In this document: positions 1 through 5,742 of the stretch, one piece after another
Layout: every line of letters begins with the position of its first letter
Position numbering within the stretch: position 1 is the stretch's first letter
Assembly (NCBI GenBank): GCA_050331575.1
Contig: JBHJGS010000033.1
Coordinates: 1 to 5,742 of the forward strand
Reading direction: 5' to 3'
DNA: 5,742 nt
Source of the DNA: JBHJGS01 sp050331575
Lineage (GTDB): Bacteria > Pseudomonadota > Alphaproteobacteria > Sphingomonadales > Rhodothalassiaceae
Position numbers and translations under genes: made by a program
Notes under the pieces: generated by a model
Told to the model about the DNA's origin: nothing
The model's input: only the letters and a program-made list of their open reading frames with translations
The model's database searches: none

Positions 1-72
1 GCCGCCGCCCGCGCCGCCGCTAACGCCGCCGCCGCCGACGGCGTCGCCGCCTACGACGCCGCCTTCGACGCG
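1..72 (+). repeat. GCC-rich low-complexity tract coding for an alanine-rich segment
   Basis: The first 31 codons of the open frame contain 17 alanines, almost all GCC, in an A-A-A-R / A-A-A-N / A-A-A-A-D-G-V / A-A-Y-D / A-A-F-D-A pattern with a rough four-residue step. This looks like the end of a longer degenerate alanine-rich repeat, with Tyr, Phe and Asp at recurring places. It is coding, not intergenic, because the same frame runs without a stop into the KAP protein. How far it extends upstream cannot be seen. Confidence 0.7.
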
Positions 73-2220
73 ATTGAGGCCGATGCCTATTGGTTGGAAG
101 GAGTCTCCGATCGCGATGCGGCAGCCGCAGCCTTGCTCGCCACGCCGCTCTGGGCGAATCAGCCGCCGCCGGACTTTGTTGATGCGTTCCTGGCGCGTCT
201 GGACGGCGAAGACGGCCACTGGCGCGTTTGGCGGAATTGGTACCGGCGATTGGAAGACGGCCAGCCCGCCTGGGACTTGGTGCCCGAAGAGCAAGGCCGC
301 TTCCTGCTGACGCTGGCCGAGCAAAAGGAGGGCTTCTGGAAAGCCGAGGCCAAATCCGTCAATGAGCAGATCGCCCAGTGGCTGGCGGACGCCCAGGCCG
401 GGCGCGACCTTAAGCAGCTGGTCATCCGGCAAGACCAGGCCTTGCAGCATGATCGTCAGCCGGTGCGGGATTATCTGGGCCGGCGCGTCCTGGCCGAGGC
501 CCTGGCCCGACGCCTGATCGAAATCTGGGAGGCGGGGCAGACCCCCCGTGCCGGGGCGGTGCCGGCCGGGTTCGTCGCGCATATCGATGCGCCCTGGGGC
601 GGCGGCAAAACCAGTTTCGCGGAGTTCGTCGCAGAGGCGCTGAGCGACGGGCCCTTTCTGAACAGCACCAGAAATCTGACACCCAAGCAGCGCGTGCCTT
701 GGATCATTGTGCGCTTCAATGCCTGGCAATACAGCCATGTTTCACCGCTGTGGCGCTGCTTCTATGAAGAAATCCGCCGGCAATGCTTTGACTCGATTCG
801 CCGAACCCGCCGGGCGCCCGGCATCGCCGGCTCAAGCGGGACAATTTGGCCAAAGGAATGTCCGGGGCGCTATACACAATGGGCCCGGCTTTGGCTGCGC
901 GAGGGGTTTTGGCGCATGGGCGGCTGGCCCAGCCTGGGGCAATTCGGCTTTCTGGTCGGCTTGGGCATCGTTGCATTTTACTTGCTGGGCGCGGTCTTCA
1001 ATGGCCAAGGCGACACCCTGCTGAAGAGCTTGGGGGCGGCGGCCACCGCGATCGCCGCCTTCCTCGGCCTGTCCGGCCAGTTTCGCGCCGCGTTGGCACG
1101 GCTGAGCGGGGCGGCGCACAGTGCGGAGATCGAAGCCGCCGGCATCGGCGCGCTGGACCCGACGACGCGCCTGCGCAAGCATCTGGACCAGATGTTGACG
1201 GAGGTCGAGCGGCCGGTGCTGGTGATCGTGGATGATCTGAATCGGGTCACGCCCGACCATGTCGCCGAGCTGATCCGCGGCATGCAGACGATTTTGACCA
1301 GCCCGCGGCTGATCTTCCTGCTGTTGGGCGACCGGCGCTGGATCGCCAAGGCCTATGAACTCTATCATGACAAGATGGCGGATCTCGACGTCGACGCCGA
1401 GATCGGCTTCGGCGAGCGCTTCGTGCAGAAGGCGATCCAGCTCTCCTTCGTGCTGCCCGGCATGGCCCATCGCAAGGAGGCCTATGTCCGAGCCCTCTTG
1501 CTCGGCCCCGACGCCGCGGATCGGCCGGAACCGATCGAGACGGTGGGGGATGACACGCAGACCGGCGATCCGGAACCCTCGAGCCCGAACGGGCCAAAGG
1601 AAAAACCGGGCGGTTCGGGCGGGCAACCAGAGAATGGCGAGCCCGACGCGCCGCCCCCTCCCGACGACCCGCCGGCTGAGCCAGCCCGGCGCACCGCGGT
1701 TGAGGCGGTGCAGGCGCAGATCGACGAGGCGCCCGAGATCGCGGGCAAGGTGCGCCATGCGCTGGAGGGGCTGGCCGCCCTGTTGCCGGACAATCCCCGC
1801 CAGATCAAGCGCATCTTGAATGCCATCGCGCTCTATCAGGCCAGCTTGACCCTGGTGGAGGCCGATGAAGAGGGCCTGGAAACGCCGGAGACCCAGATAA
1901 ACGGCGAAAAGTGGCGCAAGATGGTGATCGCGGTTATCGCCCAAGCGTCCTTTCCGCAAGCCTGGCAGGCGATCACCCAGCATCCGGATTTGCTGATTGG
2001 GCTTCAGGGCGTTGAAGAAAGCGCGCCCGACCCGGCAGCAGAGTCCTTAGAGCAAGTGACCCGGCATCCCGCCCTGGTTCAGCTTCTGACCGCCGCCCCC
2101 TTCGGCGAAGGCGAAGAAGACCGGACCGCACTGACCCGGGATGACATGCGCTGGCTGCTGCAGGTGGTGCCCGGGGACAGCGTCTGGACCGCCGAGGAGC
2201 ACGCCACACCATCGGCTTAG
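1..2220 (+). CDS. KAP-family P-loop NTPase with membrane helices, 5' partial
   Basis: Frame 1 is open from the first base, so the gene begins upstream; at least 739 residues are encoded here. Numbering from the internal TTG at 94, the order is: an Ala-rich stretch before residue 1; a Trp/Tyr-rich module (about 17-97, with HWRVW and NWY at 42-50); a Walker A-like APWGGGKTS (166-174, Lys172); the KAP-typical VRFNAWQYS (206-214); two hydrophobic helices (about 284-303 and 309-330); Walker B VLVIVDDLNRV (375-385, Asp380/Asp381); LLGDRRW (410-416) and FGERFVQKAIQLSFVLP (439-455); a Pro/Gly/Glu-rich linker (about 473-533); and the late KAP motif NPRQIKRILN (567-576). KAP proteins are NTPases, often with membrane helices inserted in the P-loop domain; PifA of the F plasmid, which excludes phage T7, is a member. 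NTPase activity and membrane association are inferred. The biological role is unknown. The TTG at 94 has no ribosome site and lies inside the continuing domain, so it is not the start. Confidence 0.9.
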   Translation, partial: AAARAAANAAAADGVAAYDAAFDAIEADAYWLEGVSDRDAAAAALLATPLWANQPPPDFVDAFLARLDGEDGHWRVWRNWYRRLEDGQPAWDLVPEEQGRFLLTLAEQKEGFWKAEAKSVNEQIAQWLADAQAGRDLKQLVIRQDQALQHDRQPVRDYLGRRVLAEALARRLIEIWEAGQTPRAGAVPAGFVAHIDAPWGGGKTSFAEFVAEALSDGPFLNSTRNLTPKQRVPWIIVRFNAWQYSHVSPLWRCFYEEIRRQCFDSIRRTRRAPGIAGSSGTIWPKECPGRYTQWARLWLREGFWRMGGWPSLGQFGFLVGLGIVAFYLLGAVFNGQGDTLLKSLGAAATAIAAFLGLSGQFRAALARLSGAAHSAEIEAAGIGALDPTTRLRKHLDQMLTEVERPVLVIVDDLNRVTPDHVAELIRGMQTILTSPRLIFLLLGDRRWIAKAYELYHDKMADLDVDAEIGFGERFVQKAIQLSFVLPGMAHRKEAYVRALLLGPDAADRPEPIETVGDDTQTGDPEPSSPNGPKEKPGGSGGQPENGEPDAPPPPDDPPAEPARRTAVEAVQAQIDEAPEIAGKVRHALEGLAALLPDNPRQIKRILNAIALYQASLTLVEADEEGLETPETQINGEKWRKMVIAVIAQASFPQAWQAITQHPDLLIGLQGVEESAPDPAAESLEQVTRHPALVQLLTAAPFGEGEEDRTALTRDDMRWLLQVVPGDSVWTAEEHATPSA

Positions 2221-2321
2221 GGCAGGGCTCGATCCCGCCTGATCACGGCGGAGCGGCTGGGGCGCGGCGGGCCAGGCTGTCTTGCAGCAGCAGGCAGGGA
2301 CGCGGGCGGGCCGGCTGCGGC
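2221..2321. other. Convergent intergenic gap with no clear terminator
   Basis: This gap separates the stop codon of the KAP gene from the stop codon of the oppositely oriented hydrolase gene. The best inverted repeat is CCGCC at 2235-2239 with GGCGG at 2247-2251, a 5-bp stem around TGATCAC. It has no T tract on either strand, so a classical intrinsic terminator is not supported. No small gene or RNA gene is apparent. Confidence 0.5.
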
Positions 2322-2969
2322 TCAGTCCCCGGCGGTGAGGCGGCGGTCGAGATAGTCGCCGCAGCGCTGTTTCAGATCGTCCAGCTGGCCTTCGAAGAAA
2401 TGTCCCGCGCCGGCCATGGTCTGCTGTTCCACGGTGATCTGCTTTTGCTGGCGCAGCTTCTCCACCAGTTTGGTGACCGAGTCCGCCGGGACGATCTCGT
2501 CCTTGTCGCCATGGATGATCAGGCCGGAGGAGGGGCAGGGCGCCAAGAAGGAGAAGTCGTACATGTTCGCCGGCGGCGCCACGGAGAGGAAGCCGCGCAC
2601 CTCCGGCCGGCGCATCAGCAGCTGCATGGCGATCCACGCGCCGAACGAAAAGCCGGCGATCCAGGCGCCATTGGCATTGGGATTGTAGGTCTGCAGCCAG
2701 TCCAGCGCGGAGGCGGCGTCGGACAGTTCGCCCACGCCATTGTCGAAGCTGCCCTGGCTGCGGCCGACGCCGCGGAAATTGAATCGCAAGGTCGCAAATC
2801 CGCGCTCGGCGAAAATGCTGTACAGGTGGTAGACCACCTTATTGTTCATGGTGCCGCCATATTGCGGATGCGGGTGCAAGACCAAGCCGACAGGCGAGGT
2901 GGGGCTGGCACCGGGCGCATAACGGCCTTCCAGGCGGCCGTCCGGACCGTTGAAGATAATCTCGGGCAT
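2322..2969 (-). CDS. Alpha/beta hydrolase (COG2945-like), serine hydrolase fold
   Basis: A 215-residue protein, compact for the superfamily and without a lid domain or signal peptide, so probably cytoplasmic. The N-terminal motif HPHPQYGGTMNNKVV (32-46) fits the oxyanion-hole region of this small-hydrolase group. RFNFRGVGRSQG (62-73) follows. The nucleophile elbow is GFSFG (106-110, Ser108). HGDKDEIVP (153-161) supplies the acid, most likely Asp157, and GAGHFFEG (187-194) the histidine, His190, so the Ser-Asp-His triad is complete. The substrate is unknown; esterase- or peptidase-like hydrolysis is inferred from the fold. The start ATG (complement of 2967-2969) fits the family N-terminus, but the bases before it on the coding strand are C-rich with no Shine-Dalgarno match. 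The gene is divergent from the desulfurase operon and convergent with the KAP gene. From memory, similar hydrolase genes often sit next to Fe-S assembly genes in alphaproteobacteria, which hints at a link without proving one. Confidence 0.93.
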   Translation of the reverse strand: MPEIIFNGPDGRLEGRYAPGASPTSPVGLVLHPHPQYGGTMNNKVVYHLYSIFAERGFATLRFNFRGVGRSQGSFDNGVGELSDAASALDWLQTYNPNANGAWIAGFSFGAWIAMQLLMRRPEVRGFLSVAPPANMYDFSFLAPCPSSGLIIHGDKDEIVPADSVTKLVEKLRQQKQITVEQQTMAGAGHFFEGQLDDLKQRCGDYLDRRLTAGD

Positions 2970-3017
2970 CAGGGGGACACGTGATCGATAAAGTGAAATC
3001 CGGCCGGCTAGGGTGCA

Positions 3018-3045
3018 TTGGCAGGCCGGTCTGGATGGTTACATA
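3018..3045 (+). promoter_or_regulatory. Candidate promoter of the desulfurase-ferredoxin operon
   Basis: TTGGCA at 3018-3023 matches the -35 consensus in five of six bases. After 16 bases comes TACATA at 3040-3045, a weak -10 match (three of six) within the AT-leaning run TTACATATAG. Transcription would begin around 3052, giving a short leader before the ATG at 3072. The patch stands out from the GC-rich surroundings. No convincing IscR, RirA or Irr operator was found by eye. The promoter that drives the hydrolase gene in the other direction must also lie in 2970-3071; only weak candidates such as TTTATC (complement of 2987-2992) are visible. Confidence 0.35.
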
Positions 3046-3053
3046 TAGAGGTC

Positions 3054-3059
3054 AAAGGA
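3054..3059 (+). promoter_or_regulatory. Possible ribosome binding site for the first desulfurase gene
   Basis: AAAGGA lies 12 bases before the ATG at 3072, slightly further than ideal but the only purine-rich match nearby. It supports the ATG at 3072 over the in-frame TTG at 3018, which would add 18 residues with no family match and would put the coding start inside the promoter-like sequence. Confidence 0.4.
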
Positions 3060-3071
3060 TATTGCGCAAGC

Positions 3072-4181
3072 ATGAGACAGCCGAGCCTGTATCTTGACCA
3101 TAATGCCACCGCGCCGGCCGCCCCCGGCGTGGCCGAGGCCGTGCGCGAGGCCTTGATCAAAGGCGGCAACCCATCCTCCGTGCACCGCTCCGGCCGCGCC
3201 GCGCGCGCGCGGGTGGAGGCTGTGCGCCACGCCCTGGCCGAGGCGGTCGGCGCCAAGGCTCAAGAGATTGTGTTCACCGCCGGCGGCACCGAGGCCAATG
3301 TCTGGACGGTGACAGCCGCTCCCGTTGAACGGCTGATCGTCTGCGCGGTGGAGCATGCCAGCGTGCTGGAGCCGGCCCAGGCCTGCGGCACGCCGCAGCA
3401 TCTGGTGGCGGTGGACCAGGACGGACGGCTGGACCTGGCGGATCTGGAGCGGGCGTTGGCGGCCCCCGGCGGCCGGGCGCTGGTCTGCCTGCAATCGGCC
3501 AATAATGAGGTCGGCACGCTCCAGCCGGTCAGCGAGGCGGTCGCGCTGGCTCACGCGGCCGGCGCGCTGGTGCATATCGACGCCACGCAAAGCCTGGGCA
3601 AGACGGCGCTGGCGTTTCAGAGCGATCTGATGACCGTGTCGGCCCACAAAATCGGTGGGCCGGCCGGGGTCGGCGCGTTGATCGTGCGCGAAGGCGTGGC
3701 GCTGCGGCCGCTCTTGCCCGGCGGCGGGCAGGAATTGCGCCGGCGCGGCGGCACGGAGAATCTCGCCGGCATCGCAGGCTTTGGCGCCGCACTTGCGCAT
3801 TTGGACGCGCGCCGGGCCGCTCATGCGACCCTGGCCGCTGTGCGGGATGACTTGGAAGCCCGCTTGGCCCGCCTATGCCCGGATCTGGTTGTGTTCGGGC
3901 AGCAGGCGCCGCGCCTGGCCAACACCAGCGCCTTTGCCGTGCCGGGCCTGGAGGCGGAGGTGCAGCTGATGCATCTGGATCTGATGGGGGTGGAGGTCGG
4001 CTCCGGCTCGGCCTGTTCCTCCGGCAAGGTCAGCCCCAGCCATGTGCTCGCCGCCATGGGTGTTGACGAGACGCTGTCGCGCTGCGCGATGCGTCTGTCG
4101 TTCGGACCGGGCCAGGATCTGGCCGCGGTGGAGCGGTTTTTGGCCGCGTTTGAGCCCCTGTATCGTCGCAAGGCTGCATAA
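3072..4181 (+). CDS. Cysteine desulfurase, NifS-type, class V aminotransferase fold
   Basis: A 369-residue PLP enzyme expected to convert L-cysteine to L-alanine and an enzyme-bound persulfide for Fe-S cluster or other sulfur transfer. The N-terminus YLDHNATAPAAPGV (7-20) is typical. Further landmarks are GNPSSVHRSGRAAR (33-46), TAGGTEAN (69-76), His95 in VEHAS, NNEVGTLQPV (142-151), HIDATQSLGK (172-181), the PLP-binding Lys193 in SAHKIGGPAG, GGGQELRRRGGTEN (217-230), and the catalytic loop SGSACSSGKVSPSHVL with Cys315. The RRGGTEN form resembles NifS-type enzymes, whereas the neighbour has the IscS-type RSGTL. All catalytic residues are present, so the enzyme should be active. It is first in an apparent operon and ends 4 bases before the next start. 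It could serve nif-like, housekeeping or tRNA-thiolation needs; nothing in the window decides. The start at 3072 fits the family alignment and the AAAGGA upstream. Confidence 0.93.
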   Translation: MRQPSLYLDHNATAPAAPGVAEAVREALIKGGNPSSVHRSGRAARARVEAVRHALAEAVGAKAQEIVFTAGGTEANVWTVTAAPVERLIVCAVEHASVLEPAQACGTPQHLVAVDQDGRLDLADLERALAAPGGRALVCLQSANNEVGTLQPVSEAVALAHAAGALVHIDATQSLGKTALAFQSDLMTVSAHKIGGPAGVGALIVREGVALRPLLPGGGQELRRRGGTENLAGIAGFGAALAHLDARRAAHATLAAVRDDLEARLARLCPDLVVFGQQAPRLANTSAFAVPGLEAEVQLMHLDLMGVEVGSGSACSSGKVSPSHVLAAMGVDETLSRCAMRLSFGPGQDLAAVERFLAAFEPLYRRKAA

Positions 4182-4185
4182 TCTG

Positions 4186-5343
4186 ATGCCCGCGCCCATT
4201 TATATGGATTATCAGGCCACCACGCCGACCGATCCGCGCGTGGTCGAGGCCATGCTGCCCTATTTCACCGAGCGGTTCGGCAATCCCCATTCTGCCGCCC
4301 ACCGCTATGGCTGGGAAGCGGAGGCGGCGGTCGCCAAGGCACGCGGCCAGATCGCCGGCCTGATCGGCGCCGAGGCGGACGAAATCCTGTTCACCTCCGG
4401 TGCCACCGAGGCCAACAATCTCGCGGTCAAGGGCGTGGCCGAGGCGTTTCACGGACGCAAGCAGCATCTGATCACCGTGACCACCGAGCATAAGTGCCTG
4501 GTCGAAGCCGCCCAAGCCTTGGCACAGCGCGGCTGGCGGGTGGATTTTCTGCCGGTCGCTCCGGATGGCCGGATCGATCTGGATCAGCTGGCCGATCGCA
4601 TCGCCGAGGACACTGCGCTGGTCTCGGTGATGATGGTGAACAATGAGATCGGCGTGATCCAGGACATCGCCGCCATCGGTCAGCTGTGCCGGCAGCGCGG
4701 CGTGCTGGTGCATACCGATGCGGCCCAGGCGGTGGGCAAGCTTGATCTCGATCTGAGCCGGCTGCCGGTCGATCTTCTGAGCCTATCGGCGCACAAGATG
4801 TACGGGCCGAAGGGGATCGGCGCGCTGTATCACCGCCGGCGCGTGCCGCTGCGGCCGCAGATGCATGGCGGCGGCCAGGAACAGGGCCTGCGCTCCGGCA
4901 CCTTGGCCACGCCGCTGTGCGCGGGCTTCGGCGCGGCCGCAGCACTTTGCGCGGAGCAGGGTGCTGCGGAACGGGAGCGGCTAGCCACGCAGATGGCGCG
5001 GTTTCGCGAGCGGCTGACCGCTGCGCTGCCGGATCTGATCATCAATGGCAGCCTGACCCATCGCTGGGTCGGCAATCTGAATTGCAGCTTCCCGGGGCTT
5101 GATGGGGATCGGCTGCTGGCGGATTTGCGCGGGCTGGCGGTGTCCTCCGGCGCGGCCTGTGCCTCAGCCGTGCAGGGCCCGTCCTACGTCTTGCAGGCGC
5201 TGGGCCGCAGCGAGGCGCAGGTGAAGGCGGCCCTGCGGTTCGGCATCGGCCGCTTCACCACCGATGACGAGATCGCCCGCGCCGCCGATCTGGTAATCGC
5301 AGCGGTGGAGCGCCAGGGCGGCTTGAAGGCCGAAGCGGCATGA
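4186..5343 (+). CDS. iscS: Cysteine desulfurase, IscS-type
   Basis: A 385-residue PLP-dependent cysteine desulfurase, the expected sulfur donor for Fe-S cluster assembly. MPAPIYMDYQATTPTDPRV is the usual IscS-like N-terminus. Landmarks are FGNPHSAAHRYGWEAE (26-41), TSGATEANN (66-74), His102 in TEHK, the NNEIGVIQDI segment (152-161), HTDAAQAVGK (177-186), the PLP Lys204 in SAHKMYGPKG, RSGTL (237-241), and the catalytic Cys325 in SSGAACASAVQGPSYVL. Spacing of these residues closely follows E. coli IscS (His104, Lys206, Cys328). The C-terminus ends soon after GRFTTDDEI, at KAEAA. It therefore lacks most of the roughly 20-residue tail that in E. coli IscS contacts IscU. The ATG at 4186 fits the family start; only a weak AAGG (4170-4173) precedes it, so translation may be coupled to the gene 4 bases upstream. 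The following ferredoxin start overlaps its stop codon. Confidence 0.93.
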   Translation: MPAPIYMDYQATTPTDPRVVEAMLPYFTERFGNPHSAAHRYGWEAEAAVAKARGQIAGLIGAEADEILFTSGATEANNLAVKGVAEAFHGRKQHLITVTTEHKCLVEAAQALAQRGWRVDFLPVAPDGRIDLDQLADRIAEDTALVSVMMVNNEIGVIQDIAAIGQLCRQRGVLVHTDAAQAVGKLDLDLSRLPVDLLSLSAHKMYGPKGIGALYHRRRVPLRPQMHGGGQEQGLRSGTLATPLCAGFGAAAALCAEQGAAERERLATQMARFRERLTAALPDLIINGSLTHRWVGNLNCSFPGLDGDRLLADLRGLAVSSGAACASAVQGPSYVLQALGRSEAQVKAALRFGIGRFTTDDEIARAADLVIAAVERQGGLKAEAA

Positions 5344-5651
5344 CCGTGCGGGTCATCTTCAAGGACGGGCCCGATCAGGTTGAGGCCGCCGCTGAGCCCG
5401 GCGACACGCTGCTGCGCGTGGCCCACCGTGCCGGCATCGATCTGGAAGGCGCCTGCGGTGGTCAGATGGCCTGCGCCACCTGCCATCTGCATGTCGACAA
5501 GGGCTGGCTGAAGCGCCTCGCCCCGCCCAGCCCGGAAGAGCTGGACATGCTGGAACTGGCCGAGCATTGGCGGCCGAATTCGCGGCTGGGCTGCCAGATC
5601 CGCATGACCGCCGCCCTGGATGGCCTGATCGTCGCCCTGCCGCCACTGTGA
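5340..5651 (+). CDS. fdx: [2Fe-2S] ferredoxin, adrenodoxin/Fdx type
   Basis: A 103-residue ferredoxin. The cluster ligands are Cys39, Cys45, Cys48 and Cys85, in ACGGQMACATCH and SRLGCQI. The C-X5-C-X2-C-X36-C spacing is that of the vertebrate adrenodoxin and bacterial Isc ferredoxin branch, distinct from the plant type (C-X4-C-X2-C). The SPEELDMLELA segment (64-74) and the RPNSRLGCQI stretch (78-87) are typical of this branch. Isc ferredoxins donate electrons during cluster assembly on the scaffold with the desulfurase, which fits the position here directly behind iscS. The ATG overlaps the iscS stop as ATGA, and GAAGG at 5325-5329 lies 10 bases upstream, so coupled translation is likely. It could instead serve a P450 or other oxygenase, but the overlap with iscS argues for Fe-S biogenesis. 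No targeting signal is seen. Confidence 0.94.
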   Translation: MTVRVIFKDGPDQVEAAAEPGDTLLRVAHRAGIDLEGACGGQMACATCHLHVDKGWLKRLAPPSPEELDMLELAEHWRPNSRLGCQIRMTAALDGLIVALPPL

Positions 5652-5659
5652 TGCCTCCC

Positions 5660-5689
5660 GGCAGCGCGCCACCCCCGGCGTGCCCTGCC
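5660..5689 (+). terminator. GC-rich hairpin just after fdx, possible terminator
   Basis: GGCA at 5660-5663 pairs with TGCC at 5686-5689, and GCGCGCC at 5664-5670 pairs with GGCGTGC at 5677-5683 with one G-U wobble. That makes an 11-bp stem with a 2-base bulge (5684-5685) and the loop ACCCCC. It begins 9 bases after the fdx stop, a good place for an operon end. The bases that follow are C-rich with no T run, so it is not a classical intrinsic terminator. It could act as a 3' mRNA-stabilising hairpin or with Rho. Confidence 0.35.
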
Positions 5690-5742
5690 AGTCCCCCGCC
5701 GCCTCACCCGCCGGCGTGACCGCCCCGCCAGTCCCCCGCCCG
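5671..5742 (+). repeat. Imperfect C-rich tandem repeat, running off the window end
   Basis: Two adjacent copies are visible, 5671-5705 and 5706-5742. Both begin ACCC, both contain GGCGTG (5677-5682 and 5713-5718), and both contain the identical 14-mer GCCAGTCCCCCGCC (5687-5700 and 5727-5740). Small insertions make the spacing 36 bases for the first word and 40 for the second. The second copy reaches the window edge, so the copy number is unknown. No gene is supported in 5652-5742. Confidence 0.6.

Noticed and set aside
94..96. TTG as the start of the KAP gene
   Set aside because: The frame is open to base 1 with meaningful protein composition, and no ribosome site precedes the TTG.
832..1983. 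Long open frame of 383 codons on the - strand opposite the KAP gene
   Set aside because: Its translation is rich in Arg, Gln and Gly with no recognisable domain, as expected opposite a GC-rich gene, while the + strand frame has clear KAP motifs.
2235..2251. Bidirectional intrinsic terminator between the KAP and hydrolase genes
   Set aside because: The stem is only 5 bp and neither strand has a following T tract.
2400..2984. Open frame of 194 codons on the + strand opposite the hydrolase gene
   Set aside because: Low-complexity His/Gly/Gln-rich translation with no motif; the - strand has a full catalytic triad.
3039..3824. Open frame of 261 codons on the - strand opposite the first desulfurase
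   Set aside because: No family resemblance, and the + strand encodes a complete desulfurase.
4042..4185. Longer iscS start inside the end of the first desulfurase gene
   Set aside because: The extra 48 residues are an out-of-frame reading of the upstream gene; the family N-terminus begins at the ATG at 4186.
4030..4713. Open frame of 227 codons on the - strand spanning the junction of the two desulfurase genes
   Set aside because: It lies across two well-supported genes and its translation has no recognisable motif.
1..5742. CRISPR array, tRNA, rRNA, insertion sequence or attachment site
   Set aside because: No spaced identical repeats, RNA gene signatures, transposase motifs or terminal inverted repeats were seen on either strand.

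Overview
The window is GC-rich throughout, with strong GC bias at third codon positions and few Shine-Dalgarno-like sites. The protein signatures (adrenodoxin-type ferredoxin, an IscS that resembles alphaproteobacterial versions, an alanine-rich KAP protein) suggest an alphaproteobacterium, perhaps of the Rhodospirillales type. This placement is inferred from protein style and base composition; there is no rRNA or other marker gene here.

Layout: (1) From base 1 to 2220 on the + strand lies the 3' part of a gene for a KAP-family P-loop NTPase. Its start is outside the window. It carries an alanine-rich N-terminal stretch, a small W/Y-rich module, the NTPase core with two inserted membrane helices, and a proline-rich linker. 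(2) After a 101-base convergent gap, a small alpha/beta hydrolase gene runs on the - strand (2969 to 2322). (3) A divergent intergenic region (2970-3071) holds the only AT-leaning patch of note and probably the promoter of the next operon. (4) From 3072 to 5651 three tightly packed + strand genes form one apparent operon: a NifS-type cysteine desulfurase, an IscS-type cysteine desulfurase 4 bases later, and a [2Fe-2S] ferredoxin whose ATG overlaps the iscS stop codon (ATGA). (5) The last 91 bases are non-coding as far as can be seen. They contain a GC-rich hairpin and the beginning of an imperfect C-rich tandem repeat that runs off the window edge.

The three-gene operon is an iron-sulfur cluster biogenesis unit. 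Desulfurases take sulfur from L-cysteine as a persulfide, and an Fdx-type ferredoxin supplies electrons for cluster assembly. What stands out is two different desulfurases side by side with all catalytic residues kept, and no scaffold gene (iscU or sufB) between them and the ferredoxin. The KAP gene is convergent to this block and separated from it by the hydrolase gene, so it probably belongs to a different unit upstream. KAP NTPases include membrane-associated and phage-exclusion proteins, so it is the best candidate here for an accessory or defence function, but the window lacks the neighbours needed to decide.
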